From Ornithinimicrobium sediminis (GTDB lineage: Bacteria > Actinomycetota > Actinomycetes > Actinomycetales > Dermatophilaceae), in the NCBI RefSeq assembly GCF_021272345.1, contig NZ_JAJSDQ010000001.1, forward strand, positions 124,001-188,000: 64,000 nucleotides of DNA. Reading direction: 5' to 3'. Shown piece by piece: positions 10,022 through 17,082 of this stretch. How positions within the stretch are numbered: the first letter of the stretch is position 1; every line of letters starts with the position of its first letter. The notes below the pieces were generated by a model that searched no databases, was not told the DNA's origin, and saw nothing but the letters and a program-made list of their open reading frames with translations. Both the position numbers and the translations under genes were made by a program.

Positions 10022-11146
10022 TCAGGCGTCGTAGTCGAGCGTGACGGTGTCGGTGACCGGGTGGGACTGGCACGCCAGCACCAGACCGGCGGCCACCTCC
10101 TCGGGCTCCAGGGCGTAGTTGCGGTCCATCGTCACCTCGCCGTCGACCAGGCGGGCCCGGCACGTGCCGCACACCCCGCCGGTGCAGCTGAACGGTGCGT
10201 CCGGCCGCTCCCGCAGGGTGGCCGACAGGATGGTCTCGGCCTTGGAGCGCATCGGCACCTGCGTCGTGCGACCGTCCAGGGTGATGGTCACGGTGGCGGC
10301 CGGACCGTCGGTCTGCTCGGCCGCCTCGTCGACGGGTGTCCGCGCCGGGCTGGCGGCATCCTCCACGTGGAACACCTCGTGATGGACGTGGTGCTCGTCC
10401 ACCCCCCGCTCGGCGAGCACCTCCCGCACCGCCTCGACCATCCCGAACGGGCCGCAGAGATACCACTCGTCGACGTCGTCGACCGGCAGCATGGTGGCCA
10501 GGAACTGCTCGAACCGCGCCCGGTCGATGCGACCGTGGAAGAGCTCGACATCCTGCGCCTCGCGGGAGAGCACGTTGACCAGGGTGAACCGACCCGCATA
10601 GAGGTTCTTCAGCCCCATCAGCTCCTCGAGGAACATGATGGAGTCGGTGCGCCGGTTGCCGAAGACGAGCGTGGCACGCGACCCCGGCTCCTCCTCCAGC
10701 GCCGTGGTCAGCAGGGACAGCACGGGTGTGATGCCGGAGCCTGCCGCGACGGCCACGTGGTGGCGGGTCGCCCGGGGGTCGGTCGCACAGGTGAACCCGC
10801 CCATGGGCGTCATCACCGAGACCGTGTCGCCGACGGCCACGTGGTCGTTGAGCCAGGCGCTCATGACACCGCCGGGGACACGCGCCGTGGCGACCCGCAC
10901 CTCGCCGCGCCGGCGTGACTCCGCCCGGGACATGCAGATGGAGTAGGAGCGGCGCACGTCCTCACCGTCGATCTCGGCGCGCAGGGTCAGGTGCTGGCCC
11001 GGCTCGAAGTCGAAGTCCGCCCGCAGCTCCTCGGGCACGGCGAAGGTGAGGGCCACGGCCTGCTCGGTCAGCCGCTCGACGGCCGTGACCTGCAGGTCGT
11101 GGAACACGGCCCGTCGTCGGGTCGGGCGGCTCAGGGTGACGCTCAC
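10022..11146 (-). CDS. paaE: Phenylacetyl-CoA epoxidase reductase subunit PaaE
   Basis: The 374-residue reductase that passes electrons from NADPH via FAD and a plant-type [2Fe-2S] cluster to the PaaA di-iron site. The N-terminal FAD domain shows RRSYSICMS; the NAD-binding domain shows VAVAAGSGITPVLSL and WYLCGPFGMVEAV. The C-terminal ferredoxin has FSCTGGVCGTCRARLVDG plus LACQSHPVT for the fourth cysteine. GTG 11146 has a strong AAGGAG 8 bases upstream. It is the last gene of paaABCDE, 62 bases after paaD. Together the operon epoxidises phenylacetyl-CoA in aerobic phenylacetate breakdown. The ring-opening and beta-oxidation genes (paaZ, F, G, H) and paaK are not in this window. Confidence 0.95.
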   Translation of the reverse strand: MSVTLSRPTRRRAVFHDLQVTAVERLTEQAVALTFAVPEELRADFDFEPGQHLTLRAEIDGEDVRRSYSICMSRAESRRRGEVRVATARVPGGVMSAWLNDHVAVGDTVSVMTPMGGFTCATDPRATRHHVAVAAGSGITPVLSLLTTALEEEPGSRATLVFGNRRTDSIMFLEELMGLKNLYAGRFTLVNVLSREAQDVELFHGRIDRARFEQFLATMLPVDDVDEWYLCGPFGMVEAVREVLAERGVDEHHVHHEVFHVEDAASPARTPVDEAAEQTDGPAATVTITLDGRTTQVPMRSKAETILSATLRERPDAPFSCTGGVCGTCRARLVDGEVTMDRNYALEPEEVAAGLVLACQSHPVTDTVTLDYDA

Positions 11147-11208
11147 GCGTGGTCTCCTTGGGGGCGACAGGACTGGACAGGCGGCCGGACCACCGGCACC
11201 GGCCCGGG

Positions 11209-11742
11209 TCAGATGGGCTTGAACTCCTCGAAGGGCTCGCGGCAGGACAGGCACCTGCGCAGGGCCTTGCACGCCGTGGAGCCGAACCTGCTGGTCTCCT
11301 CGGTCCGGTCCGAGCCGCAGTGCGGGCAGCGGACCTGACGCACGCTGAGGTCGACCGGCACGGGGCCGGCCGGACGGCCGGAGTGGGCCGCGGTGCCGGT
11401 CGGGGGCGCGATCCCGAAGCGCCGCAGCGACTCCTTGCCGGACTCGCTCATCCAGTCGGTGGTCCACGCCGGGGCGAGCCGGGTGACGACCTCGGCCCGC
11501 ACCCCGTGCCGCCGGGCCGTGACCTCGATGGCGTCGGCGATCGCCCGCATGGCGGGGCACCCGCTGTAGGTCGGCGTGATGGTGACCACCGCCCGGTCGC
11601 CCTCCACCGAGAGCTCACGCACGATGCCCAGGTCGTCGATGGTGATGACCGGGATCTCCGGGTCGGGGATCGCGCGGATCGCCTGCTCCAGCGACTGCTC
11701 CGCACGGTCGCCGACCATGCCCCCCTGGCTCATCACGGTCAC
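11209..11742 (-). CDS. paaD: Phenylacetyl-CoA epoxidase subunit PaaD
   Basis: A 177-residue member of the PaaD/SufT (DUF59, MIP18) family, thought to help mature or repair the iron centre of the PaaABCE complex. The N-terminal half has the DPEIPVITIDDLGIVREL and TPTYSGCPAM segments typical of DUF59. The C-terminal part has a zinc-ribbon-like CPHCGS...CLSC. GTG 11742 overlaps the paaC stop (GTGA); an ATG three codons on (11733) is an alternative start. The overlap supports the GTG. Fourth gene of the operon. Confidence 0.92.
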   Translation of the reverse strand: MTVMSQGGMVGDRAEQSLEQAIRAIPDPEIPVITIDDLGIVRELSVEGDRAVVTITPTYSGCPAMRAIADAIEVTARRHGVRAEVVTRLAPAWTTDWMSESGKESLRRFGIAPPTGTAAHSGRPAGPVPVDLSVRQVRCPHCGSDRTEETSRFGSTACKALRRCLSCREPFEEFKPI

Positions 11743-12518
11743 CAGGCAGCGCCGGGATGGCTGCGGTGGATGTGCTGCATCTCTGCGAGCAGGTAGCCCA
11801 GCGCCTCGGAGTGGATGCCGCGCCGGCCGTCGCGGGCGTGCCAGCGCGCAGGCTCGGGCTCCTCCAGGGTGGCCTGCGCGAGCACGGAGGCGACGTACTC
11901 GTGCACCTCGTCCTCGACCGAGGAGGGCAGCACACCGATGCCCCGCTCCGCGGCCCAGACGGACGCCTCGTCGTCGCTGGTCAGCTCGGCCACGTAGGGC
12001 GCGACCCGCTGCAGCGCGGCGGCCATGCGCTCGTGCGACTCCGGGGTGCCGTCACCGAGGCGCACCACCCACTGGGCGGCGTGGTCGCGGTGGTAGGCCA
12101 CCTCCTTGACGGCCTTGCCGGCCACCCCGGCGAGCACCTCGTCGGCGGAGTCGACCAGCCGGACGTAGAGCGCCAGCTGGTAGCTCGCGAACCACAGCAT
12201 CCGCGCCATCTCGTCGGCGAAGTCGCCCCGAGGCTGCTCCACGAGCTGGACGTTGCGGAACGACCGCTCGTCGCGCAGGTAGGCCAGGGCGTCCTCGTCG
12301 CGGCCCCGGCCCTCGAGCTCCCCGGCGTGGGTGAGCAGCGACCGCGCCTGGCCCAGCAGGTCCAGGCCCACGTTGCCCAGTGCCATGTCCTCCTCGATCT
12401 GCGGGGCACGGGTCAGCCACTCCCCGAGCCGGTGGGAGTAGACCAGCGCGTCGTCCCCCAGGCCCAGCACGTAGGCGGTGTGCAGCAGCGTGGTGTCGGT
12501 GGTCGTGGGTGTGCTCAC
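11739..12518 (-). CDS. paaC: Phenylacetyl-CoA epoxidase structural subunit PaaC
   Basis: A 259-residue, mostly helical, ferritin-fold protein that forms the stable heterodimer with catalytic PaaA. It shows the PaaC pattern LGLGDDALVYSHRLGEWLTRAPQIEEDMALGNVGLDLLGQAR and a late EMQHIHRSHPG end. It lacks the complete di-iron ligand set of PaaA, as expected. GTG 12518 overlaps the paaB stop by 4 bases and its stop overlaps paaD, so the whole operon is translationally chained. Length fits the family (about 250). Confidence 0.94.
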   Translation of the reverse strand: MSTPTTTDTTLLHTAYVLGLGDDALVYSHRLGEWLTRAPQIEEDMALGNVGLDLLGQARSLLTHAGELEGRGRDEDALAYLRDERSFRNVQLVEQPRGDFADEMARMLWFASYQLALYVRLVDSADEVLAGVAGKAVKEVAYHRDHAAQWVVRLGDGTPESHERMAAALQRVAPYVAELTSDDEASVWAAERGIGVLPSSVEDEVHEYVASVLAQATLEEPEPARWHARDGRRGIHSEALGYLLAEMQHIHRSHPGAAW

Positions 12519-12838
12519 AGGTACTCCACGTCCTCGGGCACGTCGTAGAACGTCGGGTGCCGGTAGACCTTGTCGGCCGCGGGGTCGAAGAAGGAGTCGC
12601 GCTCGGTGGGGCTGCTGGCGGTGATGTCGTCGGAGCGCACGACCCACAGCGACACACCCTCCTGACGCCGCGTGTAGAGGTCACGGGCGTTGCGCAGCGC
12701 CATCGTGGCGTCGGGCGCGTGGACCGAGCCGGCATGGACGTGGGAGAGCCCGCGCTTGGCCCGGACGAAGACCTCGAAGAGCGGCCACCCCTGGGCGTTG
12801 GCGCCGGGGGCGTGCGCTGCGGTGGTGTCGTCGCTCAT
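12515..12838 (-). CDS. paaB: Phenylacetyl-CoA epoxidase subunit PaaB
   Basis: A 107-residue subunit that bridges two PaaAC units in the epoxidase complex. [41 protein letters not shown] and the [10 protein letters not shown] segment are diagnostic. ATG 12838 overlaps the paaA stop (ATGA). Length is slightly above the usual 95 because of a short, variable N-terminal tail. Certain assignment. Confidence 0.95.
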   Translation of the reverse strand: MSDDTTAAHAPGANAQGWPLFEVFVRAKRGLSHVHAGSVHAPDATMALRNARDLYTRRQEGVSLWVVRSDDITASSPTERDSFFDPAADKVYRHPTFYDVPEDVEYL

Positions 12839-13845
12839 GCGACCGCCCCCCGGACCTCGCCCGCTGCGTGCTTGGCGGCATACGCCGCTGCTGCCTCCCG
12901 CACCCAGGCGCCGTCCTCGTGGGCGGCCCGACGGTGCTCGACCCGCTGGCTGTTGCAGGGGCCGTCACCCTTGAGCACCCTCCAGAACTCGTCCCAGTCG
13001 ATGGGTCCGATGTCGTAGTGTCCGCGCTCCTCGTTCCAGCGCAGGTCGGGGTCGGGCAGGGTCAGACCGAGCTTGTCGGCCTGCGGCACGGTCATGTCGA
13101 CGAACTTCTGACGCAGGTCGTCGTTGCTGAACCGCTTGATGCCCCACGCCATGTTCTGCGCCGTGTGGCCCTGGGTGGCGGCCTCCCCCGAGTCCGGCGG
13201 GCCGAACATCATGAGGGCCGGCCACCACCAGCGGTCTGCGGCGTCCTGCGCCATCGCACGCTGCTCGTCGGTGCCACGCGCGAGGGTCCACAGGATCTCG
13301 AAGCCCTGGCGCTGGTGGAACGACTCCTCCTTGCACACGCGGATCATCGCGCGGGCGTACGGCCCGTAGGAGCACCGGCACAGCGGCACCTGGTTCATGA
13401 TGGCCGCGCCGTCGACCAGCCAGCCGATCGCCCCGACGTCGGCCCAGGTGAGCGTCGGGTAGTTGAAGATCGAGGAGTACTTCTGGCGGCCGTTGTGCAG
13501 CTTGTCCAGCAGCTCCGCGCGGTCGACGCCCAGCGTCTCCGCGGCGGAGTAGAGGTAGAGCCCGTGACCTGCCTCGTCCTGCACCTTGGCCATGAGGATC
13601 GCCTTGCGGCGCAGGCTGGGCGCGCGGGTGATCCAGTTGCCCTCCGGCTGCATCCCGATGATCTCCGAGTGCGCGTGCTGCGCGATCTGCCGGATCAGGG
13701 TCGAGCGGTAGCCCTCGGGCATGGCGTCCCGTGGCTCGATGCGCTGGTCGTCCGCGATGAGGCCGTCGAAGTACTCCTGCACTGCCGAGGTGTAGTCCTC
13801 GGTCTCGGCGGCGTTGAGCGGCTCTCCGAAGTCGTTGCCGTACAT
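12835..13845 (-). CDS. paaA: Phenylacetyl-CoA epoxidase catalytic subunit PaaA
   Basis: The 336-residue di-iron oxygenase subunit that inserts oxygen into the aromatic ring of phenylacetyl-CoA. The ligand-bearing helices are visible: [33 protein letters not shown] (ExxH) and [15 protein letters not shown] (ExxxH). ATG 13845 (MYGNDFGEP) has GGTGGGT just upstream; a GTG at 13851 is a less likely start. It is the first gene of the operon. Upstream on the minus strand lie a possible -10 CATACT (13853-13858) with a -35 GTAACA (13877-13882), and the palindrome at 13895-13914, suggesting a repressed promoter. Confidence 0.96.
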   Translation of the reverse strand: MYGNDFGEPLNAAETEDYTSAVQEYFDGLIADDQRIEPRDAMPEGYRSTLIRQIAQHAHSEIIGMQPEGNWITRAPSLRRKAILMAKVQDEAGHGLYLYSAAETLGVDRAELLDKLHNGRQKYSSIFNYPTLTWADVGAIGWLVDGAAIMNQVPLCRCSYGPYARAMIRVCKEESFHQRQGFEILWTLARGTDEQRAMAQDAADRWWWPALMMFGPPDSGEAATQGHTAQNMAWGIKRFSNDDLRQKFVDMTVPQADKLGLTLPDPDLRWNEERGHYDIGPIDWDEFWRVLKGDGPCNSQRVEHRRAAHEDGAWVREAAAAYAAKHAAGEVRGAVA

Positions 13846-13894
13846 ACCCACCAGTATGCCGCACGAACGGGCTTCCTGTTACATCCCGTCGTCG

Positions 13895-13914
13895 TGTGAC
13901 GCCGCAACGTCACA
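13895..13914. promoter_or_regulatory. Perfect palindrome upstream of the paa operon
   Basis: TGTGACG at 13895-13901 and CGTCACA at 13908-13914 form perfect 7-base arms around a 6-base spacer (CCGCAA). The site is 50 bases upstream of the paaA start, just behind its possible -35 hexamer, and 57 bases before the divergent acetyltransferase start. The size and symmetry suit a TetR-type repressor such as PaaR; the outer TGTGA/TCACA also recalls Crp half-sites but with a 10-base gap. The regulator is not encoded in the window. Confidence 0.5.
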
Positions 13915-13970
13915 GCACACCGGCACACGGCGCGGCGCAGACGGCGATGACCGGGTGGAACACTGGCGGG

Positions 13971-14537
13971 GTGAGCCATCCGCATACCCACAGCCCCGGC
14001 CCGGTCGCCGACGCGAGCGTGCGCACCGCCCGGGCCACCGACGCACCCGCCATCGGCCTGGTCCAGGCGACGGTGTTCCGCGAGACGTATGCCGACGTGC
14101 TGCCCGAGGCGGTGCTCGACCAGCTCGAGGGGCCCCGGTTCGCCTCGGTGTGGCGCCAGTCGCTGGAACACCCACCCACCCCGGCCCACCGGGCGCTGGT
14201 GGCCTGTGCCGGCGACCAAGTCGTCGGTCTGGCCGCCCTCGGGCCCGCCGACCCCGGGGAGGCGGGCCTGCCGGAGGGCGCCGGCGAGCTCCTCGTCCTG
14301 GGCGTGCACCCCGACGCGCGCCGCCAGGGCCACGGCTCCCGGCTGCTCAACGCCACGGCCGACACCCTTCGCGCCCATGACCACCGGGCCGTGGTCGCGT
14401 GGGTCCCCGCCGGGGACGAGGCCACCCGAGCCTTCCTGGGCACCGGTGGCCTGCAGCCCGACGGAGCCTGGCGGGAGCGGGTCGTCGGTCCCGCCGGTGA
14501 GACCCTGCGGGAGATCCGCGTGGTGGCCGACCTGTGA
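13971..14537 (+). CDS. GNAT family N-acetyltransferase
   Basis: A 188-residue acetyl-CoA-dependent acyltransferase of unknown substrate. The acetyl-CoA loop is ELLVLGVHPDARRQGHGSRLLNA (R-x2-G-x-G/A motif, near residue 120), preceded by VVGLAALGPAD and followed by VVAWVPAGDEATRAFL. GTG 13971 is my choice; an ATG at 13947 would add 8 residues. It is divergent from paaA, and its stop overlaps the azlC start by 4 bases (GTGA), so it heads a four-gene operon with azlC, azlD and a membrane acyltransferase-like gene. The link between acetylation and amino acid export is unexplained. Confidence 0.85.
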   Translation: MSHPHTHSPGPVADASVRTARATDAPAIGLVQATVFRETYADVLPEAVLDQLEGPRFASVWRQSLEHPPTPAHRALVACAGDQVVGLAALGPADPGEAGLPEGAGELLVLGVHPDARRQGHGSRLLNATADTLRAHDHRAVVAWVPAGDEATRAFLGTGGLQPDGAWRERVVGPAGETLREIRVVADL

Positions 14538-15229
14538 GCGAGCGTGCCCGGTTCGCCGACCTGCAGGGGCCGGCGCTGCGGCAGGGCCTCGCCGTCGGCC
14601 TGGCGACCGGCGCCTACGGCATCAGCTGCGGTGCGCTCGGCGTCGCGGCGGGCCTGTCGGTCTGGCAGACGGTGCTCACCTCCCTCCTGCTCTTCAGCGG
14701 CGGCTCGCAGTTCGCCTTCTTCGGCGTCATCGGTGCGGGTGGGTCCCCCGTCGCCGCCGTGGCCACGTCGACCCTGCTCGGCGTCCGCAACGCCTTCTAC
14801 GGCCTGCAGATGGTGCGGGTGCTGGACGTGCCGCGCTTCGTGCGCCCGCTGGCCGCGCACCTGACCATCGACGAGTCCACCGCGGTCGCGATCGGGCAGC
14901 GGGACCTGCGCCAGGCGCGCATCGGGTTCTGGGTCACCGGACTGACGGTCTTCGCGCTCTGGAACCTCACGACCCTCGTCGGAGCACTGGCCGGTGACGC
15001 CCTCGGCGACCCGCGGGCCTACGGTCTCGACGCGGCGGCGGCCGCCGCGTTCGTGGCGCTGCTGTGGCCCCGGCTGCGCGGCCGTGAGCCCCTTGCCACC
15101 GCCGCGCTCGCCGTCGTGCTCACGGTGGTGGTCGCCCCCGTCGCTCCCGCCGGGGTGCCGGTGCTGGTGGCCGGGCTCGCAGCCCTGGCCGTGGGCCTTC
15201 CCCGGCCGGCGGGGCGGGCCGTCGCATGA
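14534..15229 (+). CDS. azlC: Branched-chain amino acid exporter large subunit, AzlC family
   Basis: A 231-residue membrane protein of the AzlC/BrnF (LIV-E) family that exports branched-chain amino acids or methionine with its small partner AzlD. The family block LATGAYGISCGALGVAAGLSVWQTVLTSLLLFSGGSQFAFFG lies at residues about 25-65, followed by LLGVRNAFYGLQM. About five to seven hydrophobic segments are seen. GTG 14534 overlaps the acetyltransferase stop and its stop overlaps azlD. The naming is by family; the exact substrate is not shown. Confidence 0.92.
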   Translation: MSERARFADLQGPALRQGLAVGLATGAYGISCGALGVAAGLSVWQTVLTSLLLFSGGSQFAFFGVIGAGGSPVAAVATSTLLGVRNAFYGLQMVRVLDVPRFVRPLAAHLTIDESTAVAIGQRDLRQARIGFWVTGLTVFALWNLTTLVGALAGDALGDPRAYGLDAAAAAAFVALLWPRLRGREPLATAALAVVLTVVVAPVAPAGVPVLVAGLAALAVGLPRPAGRAVA

Positions 15230-15537
15230 CGCTGTGGGTGGCGGTGCTGCTGGCCTGCGTGCTCGCCTTCCTGCTGAAGCTCTCGGGCTACCTGGTGCCC
15301 GAGCAGGTCCTGGCCAGGCCCTGGGTCCAGCGCGTCACACCCCTGCTGCCCGTCGCCCTGCTCTCCTCGCTCGTCGTGACCCAGGCCCTCCTGGACGGCA
15401 GCGGCACCCTCACGCTCGACGCCCGTGCCGCGGGCGTCGTCGTGGCCGTGGTCGCCCTGGTGCTGCGGGCGCCGTTCCTGCTCGTGGTGGTGCTGGCCGC
15501 CGTGACGGCGGCGCTGGTCCGCCTGATGGCAGGCTGA
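15226..15537 (+). CDS. azlD: Branched-chain amino acid exporter small subunit, AzlD family
   Basis: A 103-residue protein with three to four hydrophobic stretches (VAVLLACVLAFLLKLSGYLVP, LLPVALLSSLVVTQALL, the C-terminal VVVLAAVTAALVRLM). It matches AzlD/BrnE in size and position directly after azlC. ATG 15226 overlaps the azlC stop (ATGA). Together they should form a heteromeric exporter in the cytoplasmic membrane. Confidence 0.9.
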   Translation: MTLWVAVLLACVLAFLLKLSGYLVPEQVLARPWVQRVTPLLPVALLSSLVVTQALLDGSGTLTLDARAAGVVVAVVALVLRAPFLLVVVLAAVTAALVRLMAG

Positions 15538-15539
15538 CG

Positions 15540-16736
15540 ATGCGCGCACCGGCCCCCGGGCGCATCGTCGGCGTCGACGTCGCGCGCGCCCTGGCCCTGC
15601 TGGGCATGGTCGTCGCCCACACGGTGCTCGTGCGCGACGCCACGGCCCCCGGAGGCGTCGACCCGTGGTTCCAGCTGGTCGCGGGCAGGTCGGCGGCCCT
15701 CTTCGCCGTGCTGGCCGGCGTCTCGATCGCCCTGACGACCCGCGAGGCCCCGTCGGCGGCACCCTCCGTCCTGTCGGCACACCGCCGCCGGATCGCCGTG
15801 CGCGCGCTGCTCATCGCGGTGGTCGGGCTGGCGCTGGGGAGCCTGCCCTCCGGGGTGGCGGTCATCCTCACCTACTACGGCGTGCTGTTCCTGCTCTCGC
15901 TGCCGGTGCTGCGGTGGTCCTGCCGACGGCTGGCACTGCTGGCCCTCGGCTGGGGCCTGCTCAGCCCGGTGGCGAGCCTGGCCGTCCGCCCCTGGCTGCC
16001 CGCGCCGTCCTACCAGGTGCCCAACCCGCTGTCACTCACCGACCCTGTCGGGCTCGTGCTCGAGCTCGTGGTCACCGGCTACTACCCCGTCCTCACGTGG
16101 GGCACGTACCTCTTCGTCGGTCTGGCGCTGGGCCGGGCAGAGCTGCGCAGCACCCGTCTGGCCGCGAGCCTCACGGCGGGTGGAGCACTGCTGGCAGCGG
16201 CAGCTCTCGGAGTGTCCGCGGCGGTGACGCGCTCCCCCGGTGTGCGCCGCGCGCTGGTCGAGTCCTCCGGTGCGTCCGGCTGGCCGGCCCTCGACACCAA
16301 CCTGCGGGAGGGCCTGTACGGCACCCACCCCACCGAGCCGCTGTGGTGGCTGCTGGTCTGGTCACCGCACAGCGGGAGCATCGTCGACCTCGCCCACACG
16401 AGCGGCACGGCGCTGCTGCTGCTCGGAGGCTGCCTGGCCCTGGCTGGGGCACTCGGAGGCTGGGGCCGCAGCGTCCTGTGGACCGTGTCCGGCGCCGGGA
16501 CCATGACGCTGACGCTCTACGTCCTGCACGTGGCCGTGCTCTCCCTGCCCGACACGGTGCCGCTCAGCGACTCGACCGTCGCACATGTGCTCGGGGTCCT
16601 GGGGCTGGGTGCTCTCTTCGTGGCTGCCGGAGCCCGAGGGCCCGTCGAGGTGGTCGTCTCCCAGCTCTCCGCGGGGTCCGCCGCAGGGCCTGCCCCCCGG
16701 CGACCCCCTCCAGGGCGCCCCGCCCGCCGGGGGTGA
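15540..16736 (+). CDS. Multi-pass membrane protein of the DUF418/DUF1624 acyltransferase-like group
   Basis: A 398-residue protein with about ten transmembrane segments. The N-terminus VGVDVARALALLGMVVAHTV is the hallmark of the heparan-alpha-glucosaminide N-acetyltransferase-like (DUF1624) and DUF418 families. Further marks are AGRSAALFAVLAGVSIALT and, late, GAGTMTLTLYVLHVAVLSLPD. Such proteins move acyl groups across or at the membrane in the few studied cases. ATG 15540 follows the azlD stop by 2 bases, so it is the last gene of the GNAT-azlC-azlD unit. The tail (about 30 residues) is Pro/Arg/Gly rich. The substrate is unknown. Confidence 0.8.
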   Translation: MRAPAPGRIVGVDVARALALLGMVVAHTVLVRDATAPGGVDPWFQLVAGRSAALFAVLAGVSIALTTREAPSAAPSVLSAHRRRIAVRALLIAVVGLALGSLPSGVAVILTYYGVLFLLSLPVLRWSCRRLALLALGWGLLSPVASLAVRPWLPAPSYQVPNPLSLTDPVGLVLELVVTGYYPVLTWGTYLFVGLALGRAELRSTRLAASLTAGGALLAAAALGVSAAVTRSPGVRRALVESSGASGWPALDTNLREGLYGTHPTEPLWWLLVWSPHSGSIVDLAHTSGTALLLLGGCLALAGALGGWGRSVLWTVSGAGTMTLTLYVLHVAVLSLPDTVPLSDSTVAHVLGVLGLGALFVAAGARGPVEVVVSQLSAGSAAGPAPRRPPPGRPARRG

Positions 16737-16843
16737 CGGCCGCGGCGCGCTCCACCGACACTCCGGGCGCAGGACAGCACCTCTCCTGTGCGGACACCGT
16801 GTTGTAACCTACGTGAACAGAAGGTGAACAGGAGGTGTACGTC

Positions 16844-16996
16844 ATGCTCCAGCAGCGCCCGATCTCACGACCGAGCCCCGTCCTCACCTGGGTGCCGGTC
16901 ACGGACATCCACGGACACGTGCACATGGAGATGCGGTGGCACGTGCCTGAGGCGTCCCGTCAGCTCGCGGTCCGCACACCGCGCACGGCCGCCTGA
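16844..16996 (+). CDS. Small protein of 50 residues, unknown function
   Basis: A short reading frame (MLQQRPISRPSPVLTWVPVT... to ...RTPRTAA) too small for usual gene-finding cut-offs. It is convincing because a near-perfect ribosome binding site AGGAGGTG lies 6 bases before the ATG. A strong bidirectional hairpin follows 31 bases after the stop. Codon third positions are GC-rich. A motif DIHGHVHMEMRWHVP in the middle, rich in His and Met, could bind metal. No membrane segment or signal is seen. Upstream, GTGAACAG occurs twice (16813-16820 and 16824-16831), a possible operator or part of the promoter. I do not recognise the family. Confidence 0.7.
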   Translation: MLQQRPISRPSPVLTWVPVTDIHGHVHMEMRWHVPEASRQLAVRTPRTAA

Positions 16997-17027
16997 GGTC
17001 ACCCGACCCACGCACCACCCGCACGCA

Positions 17028-17067
17028 CAGGTGGGCGGCACGGTCCCAGGACCGTGCCGCCCACCTG
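17028..17067. terminator. Bidirectional hairpin between the 50-residue gene and pnp
   Basis: A perfect 19-base-pair stem (17028-17046 with 17049-17067) with a minimal loop. It sits between two convergent genes and can terminate both. There is no U-run, as is usual in very GC-rich genomes. Confidence 0.85.
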
Positions 17068-17082
17068 TGGTGATGCCTGGGG

